NCBI RefSeq assembly: GCF_000613185.1
Contig: NZ_CCBB010000001.1
Span: 124,001-188,000, forward strand
Length of the DNA stretch: 64,000 nucleotides
Origin: Mycolicibacterium cosmeticum
Lineage (GTDB): Bacteria > Actinomycetota > Actinomycetes > Mycobacteriales > Mycobacteriaceae
Direction of reading: 5' to 3'
Of this stretch, positions 44,501 to 53,391 are shown in pieces. The notes below the pieces were generated by a model. That model made no database searches. It saw only the letters and a list, made by a program, of their open reading frames with translations, and was not told the origin of the DNA. Numbering within the stretch: position 1 is the stretch's first letter; each line of letters begins with the position of its first letter. The position numbers were made by a program, and so were the translations under genes.

Positions 44501-46189
44501 ATGACCGGCGTGAGCTTCAATCTGTCCTCCGTTTTCGGCACCGTCGCCGCCGCGGTTCCGGACCAGACCTTCCTGGTCTGGCGCGACCGCCGGTTCAGCT
44601 ATGCCGAGTTCGACCGGCGCGTCGACGGCTTCGCGAACTTCCTGGTGAGCGCGGGCCTCGGGGTGCACGCCGAGCGGGACACGCTGGCCGGCCACCAGTC
44701 CGGCCAGGACCATCTCGGCATCTACCTGCGTAACGGCAACGAGTATCTCGAGTCGATGATCGGCGGCTATCGCGCCCGGGTGGCCCCGTACAACGTCAGC
44801 TTCCGGTACGTCGAGGACGAGCTGATCTACCTGCTCAACGACTCGAAGGCGCGCGCCCTGGTCTACAACACCGAATTCGCCCCCCGGGTGGCCGCCATCC
44901 GCGACCGCGCGCCACACCTGCAGATCCTCATCCAGGTCGCCGACGATTCCGGCCATGCCCTGCTGCCGGGCGCGGTGGACTACGAAGCGGCCATCGCCAC
45001 GCCCACACCACCCGGCGGGCGGCCCGATGTGTCGGGCGACGACCTTTACATCCTCTACACCGGTGGCACCACCGGCATGCCCAAGGGCGTGTTGTGGCGC
45101 CAGCACGACATCTTCCTGTCGTCCATGGGGGGCCGCCCATTCGGCAGCGACAAGGCCTTGGCGTCCTACGAGGAACTCGCCGAGAAGGCACGCTCGGCCG
45201 GTGGTGCGATGTCGATGCTGATGATTCCGCCGTTCATGCACGGCGCGGCGCAGTGGGCGGCCTACAACGCCATCACGATGGGCGGCAAGATCGTCATTCC
45301 CGACGACGTCGAGAGGCTGCGCCCCGCCGACGTCCTGCGGCTGGCCGAACGTGAACGCGTGCTGAGCATTCCGGTGGTGGGCGACGCCGTGGCCCGGCCC
45401 CTCGTCGACGAGATCGAACAGGGCGACTACGACCTGTCCGGCCTGTTCACCGTCTCCAATGGTGGTGCGGCACTGTCCCCCACCGTGCGCGCACGCCTCC
45501 TCAAGGCCCTGCCGCACATCATGCTGCTCGACGCGGTGGGCGCCTCGGAATCGGGCGCGCAGATGAGCACGTATACGACGGCCGGTGAATCGACCCCCGA
45601 AGCAGGACCCGGTGCGCGGCTCGCCGCGGTATTCACCCCGCAACCCGATACCGCCGTCGTCGCAGCGGATTTCAGCCGAGTGTTGTCGCCCGGTGAGGGC
45701 TCGGGCTGGCTGGCCCGCCGCGACCTGATCCCGCTGGGCTATCTCGGCGACGCCGAGAAGACCGCGCGCACCTTCCCCACCATCGACGGCGTGCGCTGGT
45801 CGGTGCCCGGCGACCGGGCAAACGTGTTGCCCGACGGCCGGATCGAGCTCCTCGGCCGTGACTCGGTGACCATCAACTCCGGCGGCGAGAAGATCTTCGT
45901 CGAAGAAGTCGAACGGGCCATCCTCGCCCACCCCGCCGTGTACGACGTCGTGGTCGTGGGCCGGCCGTCCGAGCGCTGGGGCAGCGAGGTGGTGGCCATC
46001 GTCCAGCTCGCCGAGGGCGCCTCGGCCTCCGACGAGGACCTGGCCGAGGTGTGCGGACGCACCGTGGCCAGATACAAGATCCCGAAGGCGTTCCTTCGCG
46101 AGCCCAAGATCGTGCGCTCCCCCGCGGGCAAGGCGGACTACCGCTGGGCCAAAACGGTGGCCACCGGCGCCGTCGCGACGCGTTCCTAG
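44501..46189 (+). CDS. Acyl-CoA synthetase (AMP-forming, FadD-type)
   Basis: 562 residues. The AMP-binding P-loop is ILYTGGTTGMPKGVLWRQHD (near residue 185). The adenylate motif is LDAVGASESGAQ, the hinge is DSVTINSGGEKIFVEEVERA, and the catalytic lysine is near the C-terminus in SPAGKADYRW. It activates a carboxylic acid to its CoA thioester. The closest group seems to be the FadD19/FadD3-type steroid or long-chain enzymes, but the fadD number cannot be assigned. There is no ribosome site at ATG 44501. It is a single gene, convergent with the methyltransferase. Confidence 0.93.
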   Translation: MTGVSFNLSSVFGTVAAAVPDQTFLVWRDRRFSYAEFDRRVDGFANFLVSAGLGVHAERDTLAGHQSGQDHLGIYLRNGNEYLESMIGGYRARVAPYNVSFRYVEDELIYLLNDSKARALVYNTEFAPRVAAIRDRAPHLQILIQVADDSGHALLPGAVDYEAAIATPTPPGGRPDVSGDDLYILYTGGTTGMPKGVLWRQHDIFLSSMGGRPFGSDKALASYEELAEKARSAGGAMSMLMIPPFMHGAAQWAAYNAITMGGKIVIPDDVERLRPADVLRLAERERVLSIPVVGDAVARPLVDEIEQGDYDLSGLFTVSNGGAALSPTVRARLLKALPHIMLLDAVGASESGAQMSTYTTAGESTPEAGPGARLAAVFTPQPDTAVVAADFSRVLSPGEGSGWLARRDLIPLGYLGDAEKTARTFPTIDGVRWSVPGDRANVLPDGRIELLGRDSVTINSGGEKIFVEEVERAILAHPAVYDVVVVGRPSERWGSEVVAIVQLAEGASASDEDLAEVCGRTVARYKIPKAFLREPKIVRSPAGKADYRWAKTVATGAVATRS

Positions 46190-46217
46190 CCGCGACCGCA
46201 CCGTCCAGCGCCGCGCG

Positions 46218-47150
46218 TCACCCCAGCACGGCGGTCAGGTAGGTGATGTCACCGAACGGCGACAGGCCGTCGGTCGGTTCCCCCAGGCCGTACATCGCGT
46301 ACAGCTCAGAATTCTTGTGCAGCCGGACATCCCAGCCGCTGTCGGCGAGAAACGCGGCGGTCTCGGTGCGCTCACCGGCGTAGAACAGCTCGGTGACGTC
46401 GATCTGGCCGACCGCGTCGAAACCGTCGATTCCGTTGTCCTGCCACTGTTGCTGCGCCGCGCTCATCTGATCGGCCATCTTCTGCAGTTCCTCGGGCGTG
46501 ATGGTCCCGGTGTTCTCGGCGGCGATTCGGCTGCCCGCGGCACTGAGGGCAGTGATGTTGTCCAACAGCCGGTCCTGGGCCTCCGGCGGCAGGTAGACCA
46601 GTAGCCCCTCAGCGATCCATGCGGTCGGCCGGGTGGGATCGAAACCCGCGGCGCGCAGGGCGGACGGCCAGTCGTCACGCAGGTCGATGCCGATGGGCCG
46701 GTGTTCGACGGCGGGCACGGCACCTTGGTCGGCGAGCACGCCGGTCTTGAACGCGATGACCTGCGGTTGGTCCAGTTCGTAGACGACCGTGTCCGCTGGC
46801 CACCGCAGCCGGTAAGCCCGGGCGTCCAGGCCGGATGCCAGGATCACCACCTGCCGGATACCGGCCGCAGCGGCATCGGCGAAGAAATCGTCGAAGTACT
46901 TGGTGCGCGCGGCGATACCGTCCGACATCCGCTGCACGTCGAACGGGGTGCCCGCCGCGATGCCGATCTCCCCGCGGGCGCACCGGGTGAAGGCATCCAC
47001 GCCAACGGCGGAGACCAGCGGTTCGGCATAGGGGTCGTAGATCAGGGGTCGGGGACCGCGCGTGGCCACCGCCCGCTGCATGGCCACCACCGTCGCGGTG
47101 GCGCCGACGCTGGAGGCCAGATCCCAGGTGTCATTGTCAGTGCGTGCCAT
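46218..47150 (-). CDS. SAM-dependent methyltransferase, TIGR00027/PF04072 family
   Basis: 310 residues from ATG 47150. The leucine-carboxyl-methyltransferase-like family, greatly expanded in mycobacteria, is identified by DTWDLASSVGATATVVAMQR, the SAM loop VVILASGLDARAYRLRWP, and AWIAEGLLVYLPPEAQDRLL. The methyl acceptor of these proteins is unknown, although secondary metabolite or small carboxylate targets are suspected. It is divergent from the DyP cassette across 112 bp. TAGTGT eight bases before ATG suggests a leaderless mRNA. Confidence 0.93.
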   Translation of the reverse strand: MARTDNDTWDLASSVGATATVVAMQRAVATRGPRPLIYDPYAEPLVSAVGVDAFTRCARGEIGIAAGTPFDVQRMSDGIAARTKYFDDFFADAAAAGIRQVVILASGLDARAYRLRWPADTVVYELDQPQVIAFKTGVLADQGAVPAVEHRPIGIDLRDDWPSALRAAGFDPTRPTAWIAEGLLVYLPPEAQDRLLDNITALSAAGSRIAAENTGTITPEELQKMADQMSAAQQQWQDNGIDGFDAVGQIDVTELFYAGERTETAAFLADSGWDVRLHKNSELYAMYGLGEPTDGLSPFGDITYLTAVLG

Positions 47151-47262
47151 AGTTAGACACACTACGCTTATTGTCGGAGTGAGGACGGGCGCGAATCCCC
47201 CTGTACGCCACCACCCCGGGTGCTAGCGTTCGCAGATCGCAGGCCCGAGCCCGGAGGTCGAG

Positions 47263-47823
47263 ATGGCGGCAGACGAGCGTGATTGGACCAAACCGGCCGC
47301 CATGGCGCTCCCACCGGAGGGCTATCTGGTCGAGGAACGCGGGCGCTACGGCCCCGTCTTCCCGCGAACGCCGGCCTGTCACGGCTTCTCCATCATCGCC
47401 AAGGTCAAGGAGGGCCGCGAAGAGGCCGTCCGCGCCTACGGCAAGACGATCGAAGAGACCATCGCGGCTAGCCCGGATGCGCTGGCCCCGCTGCGGCTGC
47501 ACTACTTGCGGTGGAACCTCTTCGACGTCGGTTCCGGGCTGCACTTCCAATACATGGGCATCTTCGACACCGACTTCGACAAGTACACCGAGGACGCGGT
47601 CCAGCTGTTCAGCGCGACCGGCATCACCACCGTGTTCACCAATCTCGAGGGCTTTCCCGAGGACTGGAAGGAAAACCCGGACGCCTTCATCAAGTTCGTC
47701 CGCGACCACCAGGTGCCCAGTTTCCTGGAATACGGCGAGTATCCGTACGTGACCGCCGACGAGATCAAGAAGGCGTTGCGCCTCAAAGCCGCCTTTTCCA
47801 CCATGCTGGACCAGATGCAGTGA
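47263..47823 (+). CDS. DyP-cassette protein 1 (unknown, possible ferredoxin-like fold)
   Basis: 186 residues, ATG 47263 with CCGGAGG upstream. After an N-terminal extension the pattern FSIIAKVKEGREEAVRAYGK, then HYLRWNLFDVGSGLHFQYMG and IFDTDFDKYTEDAVQLFS suggests a dimeric alpha/beta barrel (ferredoxin-like) domain. That is the fold class to which DyP peroxidases belong. No heme His is evident. It is the first gene of four coupled or closely spaced genes. Its function is unknown and it may assist the downstream DyP-type protein. Confidence 0.78.
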   Translation: MAADERDWTKPAAMALPPEGYLVEERGRYGPVFPRTPACHGFSIIAKVKEGREEAVRAYGKTIEETIAASPDALAPLRLHYLRWNLFDVGSGLHFQYMGIFDTDFDKYTEDAVQLFSATGITTVFTNLEGFPEDWKENPDAFIKFVRDHQVPSFLEYGEYPYVTADEIKKALRLKAAFSTMLDQMQ

Positions 47824-48221
47824 GTGACACCCCGCTCGCGGCCGTCCAGGCGTACCTCTCGGCGTTCAACGCCGGCGATGTCGACGCGATGACGGCCGCC
47901 TTCGTCTCCGACGGGTCCATCCTCGACGGCATGGCCCCGCACCTGTGGATTGGACCCACCGCGGTGGCCGACTGGTACCGCGACGTGATGGCAGAAAGCG
48001 CACATCTCGGCGCGTCGAACTATCACGTGACACTCGGCGAACCCCTGCACAACGACGAAAAGGGTGACAGCGCCTACATCGTCGCACCAGCCACCATGAC
48101 ATTCGACCTCAAGGGCGCGAGCAGGACCCAGACCGGTTCGATGTTCACCCTGGCCCTGCGCAAGGTCGCCGAAGGATGGCGGGTGGCCGCCTGGGCGTGG
48201 GCCAAGGGCGCGCCCAGCTGA
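47820..48221 (+). CDS. DyP-cassette protein 2 (SnoaL/NTF2-like)
   Basis: 133 residues from GTG 47820, overlapping the previous stop (GTGA). The SnoaL-like fold is clear: AAVQAYLSAFNAGDVDAMTA, FVSDGSILDGMAPHLWIGPT, and the final strands MFTLALRKVAEGWRVAAWAW. The family holds isomerases, cyclases and pure binding proteins. Conservation of coupling suggests it works on the same substrate as the peroxidase-like protein. Confidence 0.85.
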   Translation: MSDTPLAAVQAYLSAFNAGDVDAMTAAFVSDGSILDGMAPHLWIGPTAVADWYRDVMAESAHLGASNYHVTLGEPLHNDEKGDSAYIVAPATMTFDLKGASRTQTGSMFTLALRKVAEGWRVAAWAWAKGAPS

Positions 48222-48241
48222 CCGAGTACCCGGAGGAAGCA

Positions 48242-49573
48242 GTGCTCGAACTCGACGATATCCAGCACATCCTGCTCACCCGCACGCCGGCCCTCACCGG
48301 CCGGTACGAATTCCTGACCTTCGACACGCCGGCCGGCGGCCGCGCCTGGCTGTCGGAGTTGGTGGACAAGACCCAGTCCGCCGCCGACGCCGCGGCCACG
48401 ATGGACGAATCCGACCGGTGGGTGACGCTCGCCTTCACCTGGTCCGGTCTGCGCGCCCTGGGTGTGCCGGCCGACTCGCTGGGCACCTTTCCCGCCGAGT
48501 TCCGGGAGGGCATGGCATCACGCGCCGGCATCCTCGGGGACACCGGCACCAGCGCACCCGAGCACTGGGTGGGCGGACTGGCCGGTGCTGATCTGCATGC
48601 GATCGCGATCTTGTTCTCCCGCACCGAAGAACAATGCCGCCGATCGATCGCGGAACACGACAAGCTGTTGGCGCGTACCGACGGGGTGCGCAGTCTGTCG
48701 CACCTCGATTTGAATGCGACGCCGCCGTTCAACTACGCCCACGACCATTTCGGCTTCCGGGACCGCCTGTCCCAGCCGGTGATGAAAGGCTCCGGCGAAG
48801 AGCCGACTCCCGGTTCCGGTGATCCTCTCGAACCGGGCGAGTTCATCCTCGGCTATCCCGACGAAGCCGGGCCCGTCACCCGGCTCCCTCAGCCGGAGGT
48901 GTTGTCGCGCAACGGAAGTTACATGGCCTACCGGCGCCTCGAAGAGCACGTCGCGGTGTTCCGCGACTACCTGCGGGAGAACGCCGCGACGCCCGAGGCC
49001 GAGGACCTGCTGGCCGCCAAGTTCATGGGCCGGTGGCGCAGCGGTGCACCGCTGGTGTTGGCGCCGGACCGGGACGATCCCGAACTGGGCGCCGACCCGA
49101 TGCGCAACAACGACTTCGGCTACAAGGAGATGGACCCGTTCGGCTACGCCTGTCCGCTGGGTTCGCATGCTCGCAGGCTCAATCCGCGCGACACCGCGCA
49201 CTACATGAACCGGCGCCGGATGATCCGCCGCGGCGCCACCTACGGTCCGGCACTTCCCGAAGGTGCCCCGGACGACGGCGTCGACCGCGGGATCGCGGCG
49301 TTCATCATCTGTGCCGATCTGGTACGCCAGTTCGAGTTCGCCCAGAACGTCTGGATCAACGACAAGACCTTCCACGAGCTCGGCAACGAACACGACCCGA
49401 TCTGCGGCAGCCAGGACGGCACGTTGGACTTCACCGTTCCCAAACGCCCGATCAGGAAGGTGCACAAGGGCATTCCCGCGTTCACCACCCTCAGAGGCGG
49501 CGCCTACTTCTTCCTGCCCGGCATCGCCGCCCTGCGCTACCTGGCAGCACTCGACGGTGAGGACCAGAGATGA
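48242..49573 (+). CDS. DyP-type peroxidase-family protein
   Basis: 443 residues from GTG 48242 behind GGAGGAAG. The proximal heme-ligand motif CPLGSHARRLNPRD (near residue 300) is intact. The distal GxxDG motif of classical DyPs reads GFRDR (near 170): the Asp remains, the last Gly is Arg. An Arg-rich region (RRRMIRRGATYGP) follows the proximal His. It has no signal or Tat peptide and no encapsulin gene nearby, unlike Rv0799c. Either a heme peroxidase with altered distal pocket or a non-peroxidase heme enzyme is possible. The stop overlaps the next gene's ATG. Confidence 0.88.
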   Translation: MLELDDIQHILLTRTPALTGRYEFLTFDTPAGGRAWLSELVDKTQSAADAAATMDESDRWVTLAFTWSGLRALGVPADSLGTFPAEFREGMASRAGILGDTGTSAPEHWVGGLAGADLHAIAILFSRTEEQCRRSIAEHDKLLARTDGVRSLSHLDLNATPPFNYAHDHFGFRDRLSQPVMKGSGEEPTPGSGDPLEPGEFILGYPDEAGPVTRLPQPEVLSRNGSYMAYRRLEEHVAVFRDYLRENAATPEAEDLLAAKFMGRWRSGAPLVLAPDRDDPELGADPMRNNDFGYKEMDPFGYACPLGSHARRLNPRDTAHYMNRRRMIRRGATYGPALPEGAPDDGVDRGIAAFIICADLVRQFEFAQNVWINDKTFHELGNEHDPICGSQDGTLDFTVPKRPIRKVHKGIPAFTTLRGGAYFFLPGIAALRYLAALDGEDQR

Positions 49574-50574
49574 CAGGCGCACGCACCTACAACCAGACCC
49601 ATCTGCACCGCCCGCACAACGGCCGGCGCAGGATCAGCATCTATTGGACGTGGAGCTATCCCTGGGAGGCACAACGCGATCCGGCGGCGATGGAGAACCG
49701 CTTCTCCACCATCACCGAGGTGCGCAACGCGCTGTGGCCGGCCTACGAGACCCCCGAGTACGACGCCGCGCACTTTCTGCAGGGCATCGCGGGAACACTG
49801 GAACTCTTCCACCGGTCCACGCTGGCCTTCCAGGAGGTGGCGCTGGCGGCCACCGGGCACCCGCCGGCAGTGTTCCAACGCATCGACCAGGCCGGCTACC
49901 AATTGCCCATCGACGAGCGCGTTCTCGATGACTGCGACACCCTGATGGTTTTCGGGTTGGATCACCTGTTGTCGCAACAGCAGGCGTCGGCCGACGAGAT
50001 CGCGGCGATCCGGCAGTGGCTGCGCCGCGAAGGCACCTGCCTGCTGCTCGCTCCGCACCACGACGTCGGCAATACCGACGACTACCCCCGCCGCCAGGTG
50101 GAGTACCAGCACCACGGCGATCCGCTGGTTCCCCGCCAGCAGCGATTCGGTCAGTACACCCGGTCGCTGATGAAAGCCCTGGACGTGCCGGTGTTCAACA
50201 ACTGGGGCCTGCGACCGGCGGTGGTCCCCGGTACGCGCGAGATCGCGCCGCTGAACGCACGACTCGACCTGGACGACGTGGGCCTGCTGCGCAACGTCAC
50301 CACCTTCAATTTCCACCCGCATCTGCCGCACTACGCGTTGACCGCCCCGGAGAGTGCCGACCTGCGGCTACTCGGCTCGCAGCCCGTCGATACCGGCCGT
50401 CCGCACCCCTTCGTCGACGCGGGCAACACCGAATTCAACGCGCTGATCTGGATGCCGCCGGCCACGGACCGCGCCGGCGACATCGTGCTGGTCGACTCGA
50501 CGCATTTCACCACGCTGTTCGGCGGCACCGACAGCCTCAAGAACTTCTGGCACAACCTCGCGACGATGCGCTAG
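49570..50574 (+). CDS. DyP-cassette protein 4 (unknown, GATase-like fold suspected)
   Basis: 334 residues from ATG 49570 (ATGA overlap). The middle part DDCDTLMVFGLDHLLSQQQA then EIAAIRQWLRREGTCLLLAP has the strand-helix-strand pattern of class I glutamine-amidotransferase-like/DUF4350 folds. A catalytic Cys is not visible. The closing region GDIVLVDSTHFTTLFGG and SLKNFWHNLATM fits that type too. His-rich segments (PHHDVG; FHPHLPHY) might bind metal. I do not recognise the family; it ends the cassette, followed by a hairpin. Confidence 0.75.
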   Translation: MTGARTYNQTHLHRPHNGRRRISIYWTWSYPWEAQRDPAAMENRFSTITEVRNALWPAYETPEYDAAHFLQGIAGTLELFHRSTLAFQEVALAATGHPPAVFQRIDQAGYQLPIDERVLDDCDTLMVFGLDHLLSQQQASADEIAAIRQWLRREGTCLLLAPHHDVGNTDDYPRRQVEYQHHGDPLVPRQQRFGQYTRSLMKALDVPVFNNWGLRPAVVPGTREIAPLNARLDLDDVGLLRNVTTFNFHPHLPHYALTAPESADLRLLGSQPVDTGRPHPFVDAGNTEFNALIWMPPATDRAGDIVLVDSTHFTTLFGGTDSLKNFWHNLATMR

Positions 50575-50583
50575 CCCCCTTCT

Positions 50584-50605
50584 CGCCCAAACGTGCAATT
50601 GGGCG
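50584..50605. terminator. Hairpin between converging genes
   Basis: CGCCCAA (50584-50590) and TTGGGCG (50599-50605) are perfect 7-bp arms with an 8-base loop, 10 bp past the DyP cassette stop, followed by GAAAAG. It is likely the terminator of the cassette. Confidence 0.5.
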
Positions 50606-50660
50606 GAAAAGTGCAAGTGAATTGCGGTATTTCGTCGATCTCGGCGTAACGGCCTATGGA

Positions 50661-51914
50661 TCAGGGCGCCGGTGCCGGCGGCGGGAAGAGCGAGTTGATG
50701 GCGGCCTGAATCGGATCCACCGGCGCCGGGGCGGGAGCGGGGACCGGCTCGGCGACCGGCGGAACCGGCGTGGCCTGCGGCGCCTCGGGTGCCGGGGCAA
50801 CCGCGGCGGGCGCGGGAGCAACGGCAGCGGGTGCGGGTGCGGGTTGGATCGCGGCGGGTGCCGGGGCAACCGCGGCGGGTGCCGGGCCGGGCAGCGGCCC
50901 GGTGCCCTGCTCGAGCGGCAGCGGAGCCGACGGTGTCACCGCGGGCACCGGCGCGGGCGGCACCTGTTCGGGCACCGGCTGCTGCGGAATCTCCACGGGA
51001 ATGACCGGGATCTCGGCGGGCTGGCCCGCGTTCAGCGGCATGATCGGCTCGGAGTACACGGGCGCCGGCGCCTCGGCGGGTTCGGGATCCACCTGCTCCG
51101 GTACGGCCATCTCCTGCGCGGGCGGTGCGGGAACGGGCACCGAGCTGATGATCTGCGAGGTGCCCGCCGCCGGACTGACCGGCTGATGCCCCGTCGACAG
51201 CGGCGCGGGCCCGTCGGGGCCGCCGAACTGCGAGCCGACCGCCAGCAGTCCGACCACCGCGGCAATCGCCGCGGCACCGGCCATCGACGCGAGCCGGGCG
51301 GGCGGCGCATCCGTGATCCAGCCGCGCAGCCGGTGCACCGCACCGCCGGCCGAGCTCGCGGGCACGGCATTGGTCGCCACCGCCTTGGCCGCGTCGTAGG
51401 CCGGGGTGAACCGCGTGGTGGGAAGTTCGGGAGGCAGCGGCACCGCCACCGTCGCCGCGTCGCTCGGGCCGGGATCGGACTCGATCGGCTCCACATCGAC
51501 GTCGAGCAGCACCGTCAGATCGGCCTCGGTCAAGGTGACCGCCCGCGCGGCCGCGGTGTGAGCGGCGCTGTCCGACGGTGCCGGGGTCGCGTTCGGCAAC
51601 CGCACCGAACGGACGTCGGCGTAGCCGGCTTCCTTGAGCGTCGCGATCAGCTGCGCGGCCTGCGCGGCCACGTCCTCGCTCCACGTGACGCCGATCGACT
51701 CAACATCATGGCCGCTGGCCGTCGCGATGGACTCCGCGCCCCGGACCGCGGCCAGCGCGCGTACCTGCAGCTCATCAGCCGTTTCGACGGCGAAAGAGTC
51801 GTCGTCGAGGGTGACCGATTCGGGTGCCGCGCCGTCGACGAGAACCCAGCCGACACCGGCCGAAGTCACCGACAGCCCCAGTACCGTCTTCACCCCTGGC
51901 CCAACTCCTGTCAC
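50661..51914 (-). CDS. DUF7159 mycobacterial protein with Pro/Ala-rich tail
   Basis: 417 residues from GTG 51914; GTG 51893 (VKTVLGLSVTS start) is the main alternative and gives the usual family N-terminus. Residues 1-130 form a DUF7159-type domain (VLGLSVTSAGVGWVLVDGAA). One transmembrane helix near 225-245 (LASMAGAAAIAAVVGLLAVG) is followed by a 170-residue extracytoplasmic Pro/Ala/Val-rich region with repeated PAPAAVAP units. The function is unknown; a membrane-anchored wall-spanning stalk is inferred. It is probably transcribed alone, with TATGCT at 51948-51953 as -10. Confidence 0.8.
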   Translation of the reverse strand: MTGVGPGVKTVLGLSVTSAGVGWVLVDGAAPESVTLDDDSFAVETADELQVRALAAVRGAESIATASGHDVESIGVTWSEDVAAQAAQLIATLKEAGYADVRSVRLPNATPAPSDSAAHTAAARAVTLTEADLTVLLDVDVEPIESDPGPSDAATVAVPLPPELPTTRFTPAYDAAKAVATNAVPASSAGGAVHRLRGWITDAPPARLASMAGAAAIAAVVGLLAVGSQFGGPDGPAPLSTGHQPVSPAAGTSQIISSVPVPAPPAQEMAVPEQVDPEPAEAPAPVYSEPIMPLNAGQPAEIPVIPVEIPQQPVPEQVPPAPVPAVTPSAPLPLEQGTGPLPGPAPAAVAPAPAAIQPAPAPAAVAPAPAAVAPAPEAPQATPVPPVAEPVPAPAPAPVDPIQAAINSLFPPPAPAP

Positions 51915-51947
51915 GTTGTTCACTCCGGCGCACCGTCGACCGCGCCG

Positions 51948-51953
51948 AGCATA
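51948..51953 (-). promoter_or_regulatory. Candidate -10 of the DUF7159 gene
   Basis: Minus-strand TATGCT predicts a start near 51940 and a leader of about 26 nt. The 225-bp gap 51915-52139 shows nothing else convincing. Confidence 0.4.
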
Positions 51954-52139
51954 GTTTGCTCGCTTCCGCACGGCATCTCGGAGGAAAGGCCCGAATTGAT
52001 GTCGTACTGGAACCATCGGCCGTCGGCCACACCGCGTTACCTGCGGGTTACCCTGCCACGCCGGCGGGCAAGCATCGCGCGCCGGGCACCAGATGTTCAC
52101 CGCCCGGCCACCGGGGCGTCGCGGTCGCCGTCGGGGCCG

Positions 52140-53297
52140 TCAGAACGGATTGCCTGCCCCCGCCGAGGCGAGCATGCGCCGCAGTTCGGCGCGGGCGAGC
52201 TGTTGACGGAACGCCCCGGCGTGTGCGGCGTCACCGGCGTCGTGCATGACGTCGGTGATCCACACCGCGCCCGTCTGGGCGTCCCAGGTGTGTCGCAGGC
52301 AGGTGTCGGAGTAGCTCGCCAGCGGCTCGGGATCGCCGTCGTTGATCGTGCTGCTCAGCGCTCGGGCGAACAGATCGGCGTCGTGCAGGGCCAGGCTCAT
52401 ACCTTTGGCGCTCATCGGCGACACGATGTGCGCCGCGTCGCCCAGCAGGAACAGCCTGCCGAAGCTCATCGGGCTGTAGACGACACCACGCAAGGGCACC
52501 AGTTGCCGATCGGTGATGGGCCCGGCCGGCACCGGCCTGCCGAACCGCGCTTCCAGTTCGCTCCAGATCCGGGTGTCCGGCCAGTGCTCGAGGGTGTCGG
52601 TCAGCGGGCACTGGAGATAGAACCGGCTCTGACCGGCGCCCCGGGTGATGTGCGCGGCGAAGCCGCGACGGTGCACCGCCATCACCGCGGGTGGGTCGGC
52701 GGGAACGTCGGCGAGCACGGCCAGCCAGGCGAACCCGTGCTCGTGCGCATACCGGGTGAGCACACCCGCCGGGATGGCCGTCCGGCTCACCCCGCGGTCA
52801 CCGTCGCAGCCGGCCACGTACTCGCACCCGATCCGGCGGGACACCCCGTCGGCGTCGCGGTAGTGCACCGATGGCCGGGCGCCGTCGATCCCGTCGATGG
52901 CGACGTCGTCCGCGCCGAAGCGCAGATCGCCGCCGTTTCGCAAGAACGTCCCGATGAGGTTTCGCACCAACACCTGTTGTGGACAGAACACCCCGGGCTC
53001 GTCGTCGCCGAACGCCCAAGGCTGCGGCCGGCCGTCGATGTACAACGGCATGACCGCCGGTTCGGCGGAGTGGCTGACGGCGTCGCCCACCACCTCGTGC
53101 AGGTCCCAGTCGCCGAGAATCCGCACCCCCTGGCCGTCCAGGGAACCGGCGCGCTGCCGTCCCTCGACATGATCCCGGCTGTGCCGTTCGACGATGACGC
53201 AACCGATCCCTTTGCGTAACAGGAAGTTTCCCAGCGCCAGTCCGGCGACCCCGGCGCCGATCACCGCGACGGTGGTGCGGTCTGAAGTGTTGTGCAT
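52140..53297 (-). CDS. pobA: 4-hydroxybenzoate 3-monooxygenase
   Basis: 385 residues from ATG 53297 behind GAGGAG. This class A flavoprotein hydroxylase hydroxylates 4-hydroxybenzoate to protocatechuate with FAD and NAD(P)H. FAD motif 1 is VAVIGAGVAGLALGNFLL, then RAGSLDGQGVRIL (RAG as in PobA), YVAGCDGDRGVSR, and the FAD-ribityl motif GRLFLLGDAAHIVSPMSAKG. Length matches PobA (about 390). The first intact step of a protocatechuate pathway is implied; ring-cleavage genes are not in the window. The AraC gene 94 bp upstream on the same strand probably regulates it. Confidence 0.88.
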   Translation of the reverse strand: MHNTSDRTTVAVIGAGVAGLALGNFLLRKGIGCVIVERHSRDHVEGRQRAGSLDGQGVRILGDWDLHEVVGDAVSHSAEPAVMPLYIDGRPQPWAFGDDEPGVFCPQQVLVRNLIGTFLRNGGDLRFGADDVAIDGIDGARPSVHYRDADGVSRRIGCEYVAGCDGDRGVSRTAIPAGVLTRYAHEHGFAWLAVLADVPADPPAVMAVHRRGFAAHITRGAGQSRFYLQCPLTDTLEHWPDTRIWSELEARFGRPVPAGPITDRQLVPLRGVVYSPMSFGRLFLLGDAAHIVSPMSAKGMSLALHDADLFARALSSTINDGDPEPLASYSDTCLRHTWDAQTGAVWITDVMHDAGDAAHAGAFRQQLARAELRRMLASAGAGNPF

Positions 53298-53391
53298 GGT
53301 GCTGCTCCTCGTGATGTCCGGCGTTCTGCCGATCACCACTGTCACCGCAGCGAGGTCATCCGGCCCACCGCCGAGCGGACAGCCGATACCG

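Noticed and set aside
43943..46201. Minus-strand frame of about 750 codons opposite the acyl-CoA synthetase
   Set aside because: It has no motif, overlaps three genes on the other strand and shows shadow composition.
50016..53219. Plus-strand frame of about 1,070 codons, including an ATG at 51999 with a good upstream GGAGGA
   Set aside because: It runs across the DyP-cassette end, the DUF7159 gene and pobA; the local ribosome-site match is isolated and the encoded protein is low-complexity.
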